A DNA stretch of 64,000 nucleotides from Aphidius gifuensis (lineage: Eukaryota; Arthropoda; Insecta; Hymenoptera; Braconidae): assembly GCF_014905175.1 (NCBI RefSeq), contig NC_057793.1, forward strand, positions 8,680,001-8,744,000, read 5' to 3'. A program made the translations under genes and the position numbers. The notes beneath the pieces were generated by a model that did no database searches, was not told where the DNA came from, and was given only the letters and a program-made list of their open reading frames with translations. This document shows, one piece after another, positions 43,515 through 57,385 of the stretch (position 1 is its first letter; the number at the start of each line of letters is the position of its first letter).

Positions 43515-45145
43515 TCAGAGGACAACGTAGATGTTAAATATTCAAGTTACATTTGAATACTGTATAAACCAATCGAAACTTTTCTATCTACTACATCCGT
43601 TTGTATTATTTAGTATTTCTCTAGATTAAACCCCAGGCTATTGTGTTGTATATTGACTTTTGTGTGGACAAACTTGATAGATAAAATTTTGAGTATATAT
43701 TTACTTTTTTATACTCTTAAAAAACTATATATGTACTTTGTGAATTGTGACTTTGTTTTGTTCAATCAGTTTTACAATTAAACACTAAATTCTCTCTCAT
43801 TTTTTCATTACATAATTTTTTATAATAAAAAAAAAAAAACTTTAACAAATGATCATAAATATTTTCAATTACCCCTCAAGCATTTATTCTATTTATTTTT
43901 TTTTATACATAAATAAAAAATGAAACAAATAAACATAAATTTTTTCAAGCAAAATTTTCCATGAATTATATATAAAATATCTTGGGGTGTATTGAATTTA
44001 GTAAATTTTCACGGTGTATAGGGTGTTGCTAGTAGATGCAAAATAACGGTAGGATGATTCAAAATCCATTGGCTGTATATATTGTGAAGATCGAAAAGTA
44101 GAGAACACAGAAAACAATCAGAATGTGCGGGGAGAGAAAAGGTGGATATACCGCGACGAGCAACAACGAGTCAGTTTGTATATTCAAGGGTTGCAAAATG
44201 AGAGGAATAAATATACGTAAGGGGTTTGAGGGGTAAAATTTTTCATACCCAAGGGATACCTATTGTCATCTCTTCATGAAGTAGATTCGTACGTTTCAAT
44301 AAAAAAAATCAAACGCATGCCTTTAAATTTTTTTTTTTCTTTCAATTTTTGTTTTCTTATACAAGTTTATTTTTTTTTTTTTTAATAAAGAAGAAAAATC
44401 ATTGTTTACAACACTATTCACCAGCTCAAGAATTTAATTTACTTCAGTATATATTATTGAAGATTTTATCCAACATTGGGTTGATATTCAAAAGCATTGT
44501 ATACACTTTCTTATCAATGTTGATGATCACTAGGGTACTTACTAGTTGTACTATGTTTTATATTTTTTTTTTTATTTTTAAATCTTTACTCTTTTTCATC
44601 TAACCTTCTTCACGTCTTATTTCAAATACGTTATATCTTCACTTTAACAAGCTATTCATGAAAAAGCTACAATATAAAGTTAAAAATGGTTTTTAACTTT
44701 AGCATGATGTAAGTCGTGAATGCAAGTTTAGCATTTTATTTTATTTTCATTCAATGATAATAAAAATCGATACTATCATTTATCTTAATGCAACAGCTTG
44801 GTGAATCAATTTTTTTTTTATTTTTAAAGATTATTTATATATACACTGGGTGTTAATGAAGATTGATTTATCAAACAAATACAAACTTGACAGAAAAAAA
44901 TATCGTAAATGTAAAAAATATGTTTGTGAATATTTTAATGCTAATTTTCATGAGCCAGTTTATATTTTCCAGATGGATATTAAATTGATAAGATATACAG
45001 CAGTGTCTTTGACAATAAGATAATTTTTTGACGCCAAATTATTGGCTCAGCTAACTGTCGAAATAAATTTAAAATATCAGCCTATTAAAGTCCAATTTTA
45101 TCATCATCAGATGAATGAGATTTTAAACTGATGGACTTGAAATAA

Positions 45146-45157
45146 GGGGGGGGGGGG
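45146..45157 (+). repeat. G12 homopolymer followed by GGGTGG
   Basis: A run of 12 G, then TTAAGGGTGG, in a window where G-runs are rare. It could form an intermolecular or slipped G-quadruplex, or be an assembly-length artefact. Confidence 0.6.
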
Positions 45158-47304
45158 TTAAGGGTGGCAAATAAAATAGAAAAAAAAAAAACACAAATAT
45201 GCCCTAAATTTTTGTACACGTGAAGTAGTATTATGTACACTAATGATTGACGACAACCCCCAGGCACAAAAAAGCAATTTTTACAGTCATCTCATTTTAT
45301 TCTACTTGCTCAAAAGTATTGGCTGTTGGGGGATCTAATGGATTGCGTTACAAGGCTGATTCAAATGCGAACTGGATTTTATTCTTTTATATTTAAAAGG
45401 GCATGGAATACATTTATCTATGGACTATATAAATTTGGCTACAATTCTACAATAAAATTGGGGAATAAATATATACACGAAATTCGATTCTGTACGTCTA
45501 TTAGATTTTTTTTTTTCTCTGTTTCTAGCACCTCTGTTCTTGACACTATATGGATAAGCTATTTTTTGTTCTAGACACTTTTAGGCAATGATGTATTTGA
45601 TACCCTATGACGCAAGCTTTCTTTAAAAAACATTTGAGAATGCCAGATGTTCAATGTACTTTAAATAAAATTGAAATTTTATAGTAAATAAAATAGATGA
45701 AATAGAGAATTAAAATAAAAAAGTTGGAGATGTATGTCGCAGTTGTTAATTAGTACACAAGGTAGACAAATAAAATTGGTGCATGTTTTTTATTGCAAGG
45801 TTTGATTGAATTTGTTTGACTGAATTGTTTGCTATTGGTAAATATATCCAAACTCTTGTCGATATTTAACGCTACATACTAGCTTTTATTTATGAGCTTT
45901 TTTTTTCATTTTATTTAGACGTAAAGTTACTGGTTATTAACATGAAACCAAGTAGTTATAACTGTTCCATGTTTTTTCGGTCTACTGAATTTTTTCATTC
46001 ATTTCTTGTTCGTTTTTTATTCAATATATCCAATCACCAATCATGTTTTCAATATTATCCTTTCGATCTGTAAATGGAAATAAAAAAAAACAAAAAAAAA
46101 ATAATAATAAACACTACACAAAAATGTATATAAAAGTCATAAGTTAAAATTTTTTATTAAAGATTTTATCAAAGCTAAAAAAAAAAATAAGCTCTGAAAA
46201 ATATAGAGATGGATATTTTGCAGCTTTAGAGTAAAGAACCTGGTTGTTGATGCTTTGAAAATATAGAAAATCCAAATTCAGTAGCTTGATCTTCCATTTA
46301 TTTCAAACAAAAATACTGTGACTTTTAAAGATAAAAATTTGTTGCTTTGTTTTCAAGTTAAAATTCAATAAATTATAATCATCTAAATAATTTTTTTAAA
46401 TTATTTATTGATTAGTATCTTGCTTCTCTAAATACCCAATAGAATTTTTATTTAAAATGATATACAAACATCAAATAAATCAAACCAAATGTCGTTAAAA
46501 CTTTGAGCATATAATAACATCTCAATTGTTCAATGCTATCTTATTCTATGTTAGTTAATTTATTGAACTTGACAATCACAAATACCAAAACTTGTGCAAG
46601 GTCTTAAACACATTTCTCAATCCCTAAATAAATCAAAAATTCCCAGTAAACTTGCTTTGAAAATTTACGTGGTTATGCACGTTTGCCTTCGACAACTGAT
46701 TATCCAATAGCAATATAATGTTTGAATATGCAAAAGCAACAGTAAAGCACCAAGGGAATAAAGTCAAATGCATAATGTAGATTTTACAAGACGTCAATTA
46801 ATAAGAATGTATACAAAGGTCTATAAGGTATCGCAGAAATGTTGGCTTGTTGTTATACTAGTTCTCTTAAATTAGATATTAACTTCATGCATACATAGAC
46901 ACATACTTGTTACATATATATAAATATATAAACTTGCATCTTGTTGATTTCCTAATATATATAAAGTATATACATAATATAAGTTTGTATTGTGGGGTAG
47001 GATAAAGAGGCCTAGTACATAGGGTTAGTAAGGGGTATCAATGTTTAACTAGTTTCCATTATGGCCTTCTTGCTTTTCTTGTGTAACGGTCGTCGCACAA
47101 TCTAGCATCCGTTATTCCTCGTTTTCATAAAGATCCTTGCCGGAAAGTGCTACGGATATATATAAGTATAAAAATTCACCTAAAATTCTCTAAGATCTTG
47201 CTCTAAGCTATAATAGCTTCTAATATTTTGTTAATTGAAAATTAAAATAAAAAAAAAAATATGATAATACATTAGCAAGTTATTTAAAAGCTATATATAA
47301 TTTT

Positions 47305-47907
47305 TTTTACGGAGGTGGGACGCTTCGCGTAGATTTGTCTACCGAAAATTAAAAAACGCTTTCATTTCTAAAGAAATTTTCGGAAACACTTCGTGTTAGA
47401 ACCAAAAGCAGCGTATTTTCAATCTCTTAAATTTGTATATTTTTGATTTTTTCTCAAATATTTATTAAAGTTGCCAGAGCCAAAAATGTTAAAAACCTTT
47501 TTTTTTTTTTTTTTTTTAAATATTAAATAACTTTTTATCTGTAAGCGTGATCGATTTGCACCGACTAATTAAAAGTTTCCTTTTATTTTGATCTTTAAAT
47601 CGCCGCTATTTTGAAAACGATATCTTTAAAACTCACGGAGTTATTGGAATTCTAATAGAAAAATTTGATGTGGCTGTTTTTTTCCCGATTTACATTGGAA
47701 CCCAACAAAATCATGTTTTGTGGAGATTCAACGCGCAGTGCTGGCAGCCCTGCTCACTCACATAGATGAACATATGTTTATGATAAAATTTCGTAGTGTT
47801 GTGACTAAACAATATGATATCTTATTTGAAAAAAAAAAAATTACACTAACTTATAATTGCACATAACCCACCGGAGTATTGAAAATTTTAATTTTCGTTA
47901 TATATGA
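47305..47907 (-). mobile_element. Dispersed hairpin-ended element, copy C
   Basis: Same orientation as copy B; TC end at 47906-47907. The hairpin end is damaged: after ACGGAGGTGGGACGCTTCGCGT the second arm is deleted and the sequence runs straight into AGATTTGTCTACCG. About 600 bp. Confidence 0.85.
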
Positions 47908-50900
47908 TTTTTTCAATTGAGATCTGTTTCGAAAGAGCTTGTGTTTATTACTTTGAAAGACATTATCAGTATGCATAACATAAGTCATATATATATATAT
48001 ATGTAACAGATGAGTTACTCTGTGGCTATTCACGAAGGTAGTCTAACTAATTCATGCCCGAGTAATACGTCTTCCCGTCCAGTGAACATACATATAGCCA
48101 TGGTATGTATGGCCTATATATTTGTCGGAGTATTTGTGTTCTCATCTGTATATATGTAAGCCATGTCTTAAGTGTGTTGGAACTGGCTCATCCCCTAACT
48201 AGTCGATACCTTAATGGCAGTCTATCACATTAACTTCAAGACGAGAGATGATCATCTATATAGATAACTAGATTTTGGTCTACAGCGCATATATGATGCA
48301 ACTGTACTCCAAGATTTACTACATTATATTGCCACCACTTTGTTATTCAAATATTATTAACTGGCTGGCCTTACCCCACATAAAATTATCCTACTTATCA
48401 ATTTCAATCCCTAAAAATATTAGAATTACCTTGTATATTTTTAAATCATCCTTTTGATAAATCGAATTCATTTGTAAAATTTTATTTATTATTAATTAAC
48501 AAAGATAAAAATTTTATTTAAAGTTTTTTTATTTTGAATATTTATTTATCTACTTTTTTTTAGAAGCAATAACAGTTAGAGGTTGCTATTAAATTTATAA
48601 AAAAAAAAAACGATCAAGAAATTCTCTCGTGAAATTCAAGAGAAGTTAAAAGTAATACCCAACTGCAATATAAAGTCTTTTGATACTGTGTGATGTTAGT
48701 TGAAAAGTTATGAAACTTTTTTTATTTTTATCATGTACAATTGTTTATACATATACAGTGATGAGATTAAATATTTATTCAACTGGTTATGTGATATTTA
48801 AAGCATAGTAAAATTGTTCGTATAATTATGGTCATATGCCTTTGGGGTATTCTGAATACTATCCATTGAAATTTTTAGATGTATATTTGCATAAATGCAA
48901 CTATTCGAAAAATTAAATCAAAAATAAAAAAAAAAATTGATGTAGTTTTATTGGTTTAATCATATTATAGCAATAATATAAATCTCAGAGACTACATGGC
49001 ATATCACCAACGATTTATTAATGTCTTCATTTAGATACGTGGACCCATGGGAACCCTTGAGGCACGGTTTATACACCCTTTCTAGAAACCAGTAAAAATA
49101 ATATAAAAAAAAAAAATGACAATACACATCAACATATGGATTATTTTATACTCACGCATAATATTATATAAATTAAATTAATATGAAAATATTTTTCTTT
49201 ATCTCAAGTATAAATTGTTTGATAAATTGATAAGTGCATTAAATTATATTCAAGTTTTAGTCAATCTACCTTTGGTATATATGAGGGAGAAGTGAGTAGG
49301 TAATAAGTTAACAGTTCGTTGATGGAGGCTTCACTTAATCCCACAGCTATAACCTAATTTGCTTGTGACGATGTTGAGTTTGTGTCAAGATCAGTTGACA
49401 GGCTGTGTAGAGGTATATATTTATTATAAAATGTGATTTTAATATTTCGTGGATCCTTTGAGGGTAACGCTCTCGGGATTTACTAACCAATTTAATATAG
49501 AAATGTGCACATGTATCTGCCTGTTGGTTATAACAAGGGCTGTGAAATGATTATTTTGTTTAAAAATTTGGAAAATATATGAACTTGTTCGGTGCTATTT
49601 ATCATGTTAAGCAAATTATTTTTATTAAGAACTTTTATTTAGGAAAATTATAGGCTTGAAATAGATTTAAATTTTTTATTTTTTTTGAATTTATTTAAAT
49701 TTATTTTTATGGTAACAAGTGGATATTGTGGAGAGTCATTAATAACTCATTACACTTCCAGTCAGTAGTCAATACTTGCTACTATTTTTTAACATATTGT
49801 GTTGATGATTTTTTTTTATTTTTAAATCAACAAGCAGCTGTTGATATTTTAAAGATACCACGATTGTTTATATCTATATTTTTCAAATCACTTAACATGA
49901 AAAAAAATGAGTAAAATTATTTTAAATTAATAACGAATCAAATGTACAAATAAACATCCACTGTCTTTTTAAAAAATTTTATTTCATTTTATTTGCTAAA
50001 TTTGATTTTCTAAATTCAATTGTTAAATAAAAAACGAAAAAAATAAGTCAAGAAACGTACAAGCAAGCTGTTCACGTAAGTAATTTATTTATTTAAAAAA
50101 AAAAAAACAAAAAAATCCAACAATTTTTCGAGAGAGAGTATAGAAAAATTCAAAGGTTTTCGACAAGTCAAAGAAAATATATTTAGTTGTAAACACAGTG
50201 AGACAAAGTTTAAAATTTTTTCGATCTTAAATATTTCTCTCAACTTTTTCCAATTGACTGTCCTCTACTTCAACATTGAGATGGACGTTAATTCTTTCAA
50301 TTTACCCGAGGGATCGAACAAGTTCGACCTAGTAACCACAATTTCTAATTTTTTTTTTTTTTGACTTTTTTTGTTACTTCTACTTAATATTTTGCTATTC
50401 TATATGTATAATAAAGAAATGAGTATTTTTTTTTTGTTCTTTCCTCTTTGAAGACTATGACCTATCTATGGATTATGATTATTATCGTTGCCTGAGGAGT
50501 TTGGAAGGTTATAGTAGTCGCCATTCTAGCAGGACAGAATACTGTTTTGTGGGCCTGTGTACAGGGGTTGCCATGGTGATTTTATATGGGGAGGGCATTC
50601 GCCCTTCAACCCTCAACGGATGATAATACTTGCCTGCTTTTCTACCAATGTTATACATATATAAAACTACTACTAGAAACACCATTCGCTCGCGTTGCGA
50701 TATCAGAAACCCCAGCAATAAAATACGAAGCGTGGAAAAATGTTTTTTTTTTTTTTTTTCCTCCAAATATACAAAAGTGTATTTGTGCAGAAGAACATGA
50801 AAACACTTTGTCGAGCATTTATGACGTTAAGAAAAGCATACAAAACTAACTCTTGAAATTTTTTTATAGATATATATTTTTATTGTCTTCATAAATGTTC

Positions 50901-53900
50901 ATTGTTTTATTTTTTTTTTCATCTTTTATTTGACAATTTTTATATGACTTTTTTCGTCAAATGAATATAGAAAGATTTGATGTATGTACATGTCAAAATG
51001 TTCATGCGAAAGATAAGAGAATTAGTATTTATTGTTGAGGTATAAATTGGAGTGAGTGTCCCAAAGTGTCGTTTAAATTAAACCACACAAGCCATGGCAA
51101 TTGGCAACTACTTGGGCTTCAAATGTTAATAGTAAATTGGCAATGTCGAGTAGTTCAACCACATGTTATTTCGTCTCACTCTTCTGTAAAAGGTTTCATC
51201 CTTCTTAAGTATATCATCAAATATTTATACAATATATTGAGAATGAATTTTTAAAACTACAATTTATATTTACGTATTAATAATATATTTTTCATTTTGT
51301 TTTTATATTTAATTTTAAGTTTTTTAATGACAAGTTTGTTATGAAATTTAAACACCTGAATAAATACTAGTATGACGATAATATGAAAATTTTTTAAAAG
51401 ATTTTATGATGTTTAACAAAGATCAAATGATGTTTTAAAACTTTTTTGTTGTTATATTAATAATAAAAAAAAAAAGTAAAGTTTCGAGAAAAAGTAAGCT
51501 TTTACCTCGTGTAAATTTACAAAAGTGGTATAGGCGTATATTTAAGTTGGCTTCTTTATATAAAACACTTTAGTTTCTTTACCACCTCATAAAAATTTTG
51601 CACTTTTGTTATTACAAATTTTATCGAATCATTTTAAAATAAATTTTTATTACAAGTTGTTTAAAATTACTATTATTTGAATCAAATTTCAGTTAATTTC
51701 AATTGACAATTGTTTCTCCATCGAATTTTCAAAACTAGCATGTTCATAATTAAATTATTCCAAATTAATTTCATCGTAAAATTTTACTAAATGTGTTTTT
51801 TTATTTTTTATAATGTATAGCTGATATTGGAATTAAATTTTTGATTAAAAATATAATAAAAATTAATTTGTAATACTGTAAAATAATGAGATATCTAAAA
51901 TTACGTTAATAAAAATTTAACAAACAAACAAATCACTTGACAACGATCGTAAAACACTTTCATACGTTTTGTAACACGCAAAAAAGATAAAGAAAATATA
52001 AAAAAATCATATAGAAAGGGATGAAAATAGGAAATATGGCGCGTGCGCATGATATTTAGAAGTTGAATTCTGACTTTGTGAGAAAGATGTGATGAGGCTA
52101 AAGGAGAGCAAGGGCAAGTAGGAAGAGACGAGTTTTGACTGTATAGTCAAAGGTAAAATATCTATATATATTGCGTTTCTGGAGTATCGACTTGCCCCAC
52201 GGGACCTGGCAGTCGATAGTCCCGCGGGATTCATCTTCTCTTTTCAACTCATTCAAAAATCTACCTCACTGATCTCCACTTTCTTCGTCTTGCCTTCAAT
52301 GTTTTTATCTCTCTCTTATTTCGTTTGGTATCCATGCGTCGCCCCCAAAACGCAACCAAGTCGACTTTCAAAAATTCATATAAATAAATAAATATAAAAA
52401 CAGATAAAATATATACGTGATGAAATTGTCCATGAAAATACAAAAGAAAATAAAAATAATTAACAATAAAAATAATAAATAATGTTTTATTTTTATTTAT
52501 ATAGTTTTATATGAATTTTTTTTTTTTTAGCTGAAGAAAATGAAAAATGAAAGTGAATCTTGAAAATGTTATTCAGTGCACGCGCATGTTAGGTAATCTA
52601 CCGCGGCGCGACGTTTTAAATAATTGAGTAGGTCTGTACCATATTCATACAAGTCGTAAGATGAAAAAAAATAGTAAAGTATGCACTTGGACACGTGGCT
52701 TGAGATACACATACACTCAATGAATTATCATTGTCTGTGAATTGCAAACATCAGTTGTGAAAGTACGTACACATACACACACAGTGTGTTTGATACGAGA
52801 TAAGATCTTTAAAAGACTTTTGCACTAGATGGAAAAAATAATAATAATAATTGTCAAAAGACCTTTCGATGACATTTACATGCAATTTCAGTTTATCTAT
52901 AAATATTTCTTGAATATACTAATTATTTTTTTGTTTTTTAATTAGAACAAAATATTCTTATCTACTTTTGAAATAAAATTAATTTAGAAATCTACATTAT
53001 CGATACGTCAAATTGATTATAAATTATTCAATTTTATAAAATTAATTGTATTTTATATTTGTTAAAAGTATTTTTATTTTTAAATAGTATTTAGATGAGT
53101 ATTATCATTTTTTTTTTATTTGTAAATAGTCGAAGAATATTATTGACTTTTTTTTTTACCTTCAGGGCTTTTTTTTTTCGAGATTCTTATGGTCGTTTAA
53201 ACGAAAACTACATTTTGAATATTTGAAAAAAAAATCGTATCTAACCCTGACACACACAAGTGCGTATATTTACAAAAATTGATATCAAATTATTTTTTTA
53301 AAAAACAATTCTTTAAATATCAATAAAATATTTTATTTTTCGAAAAAGCTTGATTCGTGGGCATCATGAGCAAAATATGTATTTGGACAACAAATTTTTT
53401 ATTTCAACCGAACAAATCTTTCGTTTTTTTTTTTCCTATATCTTGCAAGCTCTGAGAAGCTGAAGGGTGAAAAAAAAATGTAGGGGGTAGGTGAGGGAGG
53501 AGTGGGTGAGGGTGGGCAAAGTCTCTGGAGACTTCCATTTTGACTCTCGGGATTAGGCGTGACTCCGCCCATCTACGGCAAAAGTTTTGTCGTGATATAC
53601 AGACGATCTCTCTTGCGGGGTCTTCCCCAGAACCGCACACACGAATGGCCAAAAGCAAAAGCCGCACGAGATATTGATGACTCCTTTCTTCGGTCGAGTA
53701 TGTATAGGGCAAAAGAAAGAAAGAGAGAGATAAACATACAGCAAAAGAGTAGAAAAAAAAAAGACGAAATGATAGAAAAAGCTCTAGATAAAGACAGAAA
53801 ATCCGGAAGGTGAGTGTATGAGAACTGTGAATTCTACAAAGATCTTTTCTTATTCTTTTTATTTATTATTATTATGAAATGAGACTTTGCAACAAATTGA

Positions 53901-56900
53901 TAAAAAAAATATATATATTTTTTGACTCTATGAATTTCAAAGTTTTGATAATATAAAAGCTCAAAATTTTTTTTTTTCTTATTTATATTTCAAAACTGCC
54001 AATAAGATATACAGAAAAAAAATTGCTAACAATTATTTATTACTTTTCAAATAATGATAAATTTTTAATAAAAAAAAAAAGCTTCTACTGTCTTTTGTTT
54101 TGGGTATTATTAATATATGATTTTTAAATTTAAAAAAAAAAATGAAAAACTAGAGAAACATACGAAAAGAAAGTGATTTTTTTTTTTTGTCGGTCAGACA
54201 ACAGCACCATAAGTTAAGAATGGTTTGGGATATCAAAGTTCCCTGGAGGCGGCAGGCTAAATATATCCACCCTCAACCTCCCTTCAATACCCCCCTATAC
54301 TTCTATACAACCCCCGAGGGGAAATGTCAAGACAACATGGCCGACGCCCGTCATCCAACACACCAACCCCTCCCGCAATGTATACCGTGTGTTCGACCAA
54401 CTTTCATTTCTTTAGCGCTATAAAGAGTTACGAAAAAATAAATAAAAAAAAAAATCAAAAATATATATATATGTGGTTTAATTTTTTTTCCCTCAAGTAC
54501 AATAAATGAATTCATGAATTTTCAATGAATAAAAAAATAAAACGATAAAAAAAAAAGCCAAGTAATTTTTATGAGAAAAAAAAAAAAAAGTAAATTAAAA
54601 TTTGTCAATGAAGGTTTCTGGGTGAACTTTGTTGGCAGGTATAAAGTGGGAATTAGCCACCCTAGATTATCCTGAATTAAGAAATTGAAAAAGTCTTGAG
54701 GATCTTAAGAGGGAAATCGAGGTGAAACTCTCTCTTAGGAATACAACTTTTACCTTTTTCTTATTTCAAAACTTTTATCAAGGTCGAGGCTATTACGAAA
54801 AAAACAAATTCATGCAAATATCTTTAATTCTTTTTATTTTATTCGTATTAGTTTTTTTTATTTTCTTTTCTTTCCTAGCTAAACTAAACAATTTATTTTA
54901 GTAGATTATTTCTACAAGCTAATTTTTTACTTTACTTTTTTAAAAAATTATCTATAATATTAATTTTCATATGTATTTTGTAAAGAATAAATTGTTTTAA
55001 TATTAATTGAAAATTTTTATGAGCACGTTAAATTTGACAAGTTGTATATTTTGGGTTATAACTACTCAAGCAGCCGTTTGCTATGAAAAAACTTTAGTAG
55101 TTGAACTTGGCATAAAAAAATACTTTTGAAAACAAATAACTGTGTAGAATAAAACTGTTGAGAAGGCAGTAAAAAGTCAGAAAACAAGTTGACACAAACT
55201 TACATACATACGTACGAAAAAAACATGACCCAAAAGTCGAAGATACATAAGGCTGAAATATATGGTCATGATCACTGATCAAAAATAAAAAAAAAATCAT
55301 TAAATTGAATTTAAAAAATGTATATTAATATTTTTGATGAAAAAATTAATTTTTCTTTTAGTTTATTTGATATAAATTCAATTATATTAATTTTTTTATG
55401 TAAAAAAAATTATTTTAATTTTGTAATTTATATTTTGGCTTGTCATAAATTCAAAATAAATATATCAGCCATATATGAAACAATAATTTATATACACACA
55501 TATAAAAGCTCAAAGTTTAGAGAAATAAAAAAAAAAAAATTCAAGACGAAATGAATGAAACAAGTGGCCATAAACTCTGTTGTCGTTTGCGTTTTCTATT
55601 TAGCCATTTGACTTTGTTCTTTCGGTGTCTTCACAGCTAGCTCTCAATTCAAATTGAAATCTCTTTATACAATTTAAATTATTGAATTTACATTTTACTT
55701 TAAAAATCTACAAGATTTATCTATTTTTTTTTTTAAATTTTTCATTCAAAAATTCTACAATTTAAATTCCAAAAATAAATTAAATCAAAATAAATTGATT
55801 TACTTTTAATCAAAAAAATATTCATCCCTTAAAAATTAAATAAAATATATATATATATTTTTAGAAAATAATTTTTTCAACTAATAAATCATATTAGTAA
55901 TAATAGCAAAAAAAAAAAAATTAAATAAAAATTACGATAATATAAAAAATTGTCACTTCTCCCTCAATTTGACGAAGGGATGTATTTGAAGATGGCTGAA
56001 TTTTTGTGTGTATATAAAAGGGAAATGTTGGTTGTCGATAGGTTTTTCTTCACATCGAAAATTTGCTGGAATAGATATCGTTTCGTTGGCGTATATATCC
56101 ACTTTTTCTCCCTGCTTTTTTATTATTTTTTTTCCCCAGAATCTTTTGCCTCTTTTTCCTCTTTCACTCTCGCCACTTTTTTGATGTTTTTTTTTTTTTA
56201 TTCTTCACCCACGTGCCTATATTCTCAGAAAATAAAATGAAATACATATACGAAAAATACGCGTGTCTATATCGTGAAAAACACCGTTTGCCGTATATTT
56301 ATTGGCACTGTGCTTATTTTTCGTTTTCTATATATTTATCCACTACTTCTCAATAACCCACCAAACACCCTCTACATTTTCCCGGGTTACGATGTTATAT
56401 TTAATATTGGATCGACTATACGTATATAGATATCATTGGCATCGTAAAAATTGCCGTTCATATATAATATTAAATAAATGTAATAACGTTGTAAAATAAC
56501 ATTTATCTTTATTTATATTTAACGTTTTTGTATTACTTTTTTTTTTATTCAATTTTATGATGAAATTTTGACTTTATTTTTTCGATATTTATATTTGTCT
56601 CACAATACAAGTCTAGATTTTTTTAAAATAACTTTTTATTTATTTTGATAATTTGAAAATTAAATTTAAAAATAAAATAATAAATTTATATAATTTTTCT
56701 ACTGTTTAAACTGTGTAAAAAATGTTTTAAAAAAATTTATCATTTACTAAATTAAATACAATATTAAGAAATTTTTATTTTCTCAAAAATGAAGTCAATT
56801 TTTTTTTCGAAATAGCACGTTAAATTTAAAAAAATTATCCAGGTAAGTATTAGTAAATATATTGAACTTTTAAAAAAAATTTACAAGACTTCTGTTTATT

Positions 56901-57310
56901 TAATACAAGAGGATAAATGCAATGGCATATAATAATTAAAATTGAAGTTGAATTTTTTTTCACATCAATATTGATTAAGGTTGATTCCGAATATCTGAAT
57001 TATTGATAGACTTTCGATTTTTTTGGCTTATTTTCTAAATGAAATAATTATCTATATTGTGAATTTTTTTGAATTTTTTCTTGTTTGCTTTTTTCGAGAT
57101 ATTTACTGTCAAAGTTGACAACTTTAACACACAAGGTATACGCGTTACCTCATGTTTTTACAAATAACTTTTTTTTGTGTTGATTCAAAACTGTACATTT
57201 ACTATCAGATTGTAGCCCTGGACAAGACAAAATTTTGATAATTATTTCAATTTTTTCTTCTTTTTCTTTTAATAAATATTTAACTTTTAAACTTCTAAAT
57301 TTTGCTAGAT

Positions 57311-57385
57311 CCGCGGCACACTGACATGAACACAAGCATGGTTTTGGCGTACGACGTAAACTTTGTTTGCTAGTGTGTTGCCGCG
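57311..57385. repeat. Imperfect hairpin in a G+C-raised island of the collier intron
   Basis: CCGCGGCACACT (57311-57322) is complementary to AGTGTGTTGCCGCG (57372-57385) with a two-base bulge; the loop is about 49 bases. The surrounding 57300-57730 is the most complex non-coding island of the right half. Confidence 0.35.

Noticed and set aside
45326..45574. 82-codon plus ORF (MGDLMDCVTRLIQM...)
   Set aside because: No domain, no splice partners, and it lies within the presumed collier intron; the non-repetitive look alone is insufficient.
53404..53813. Overlapping ORFs of 60-100 codons on both strands
   Set aside because: Open frames on both strands reflect higher G+C with few stops. No domain, no consistent splice sites, low-complexity ends (Pro/His or Lys/Glu runs).
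54187..54509. Plus-strand ORFs rich in Pro, His and Thr
   Set aside because: Two overlapping frames are open over the same G+C-raised stretch, neither with recognisable domains or splice partners.
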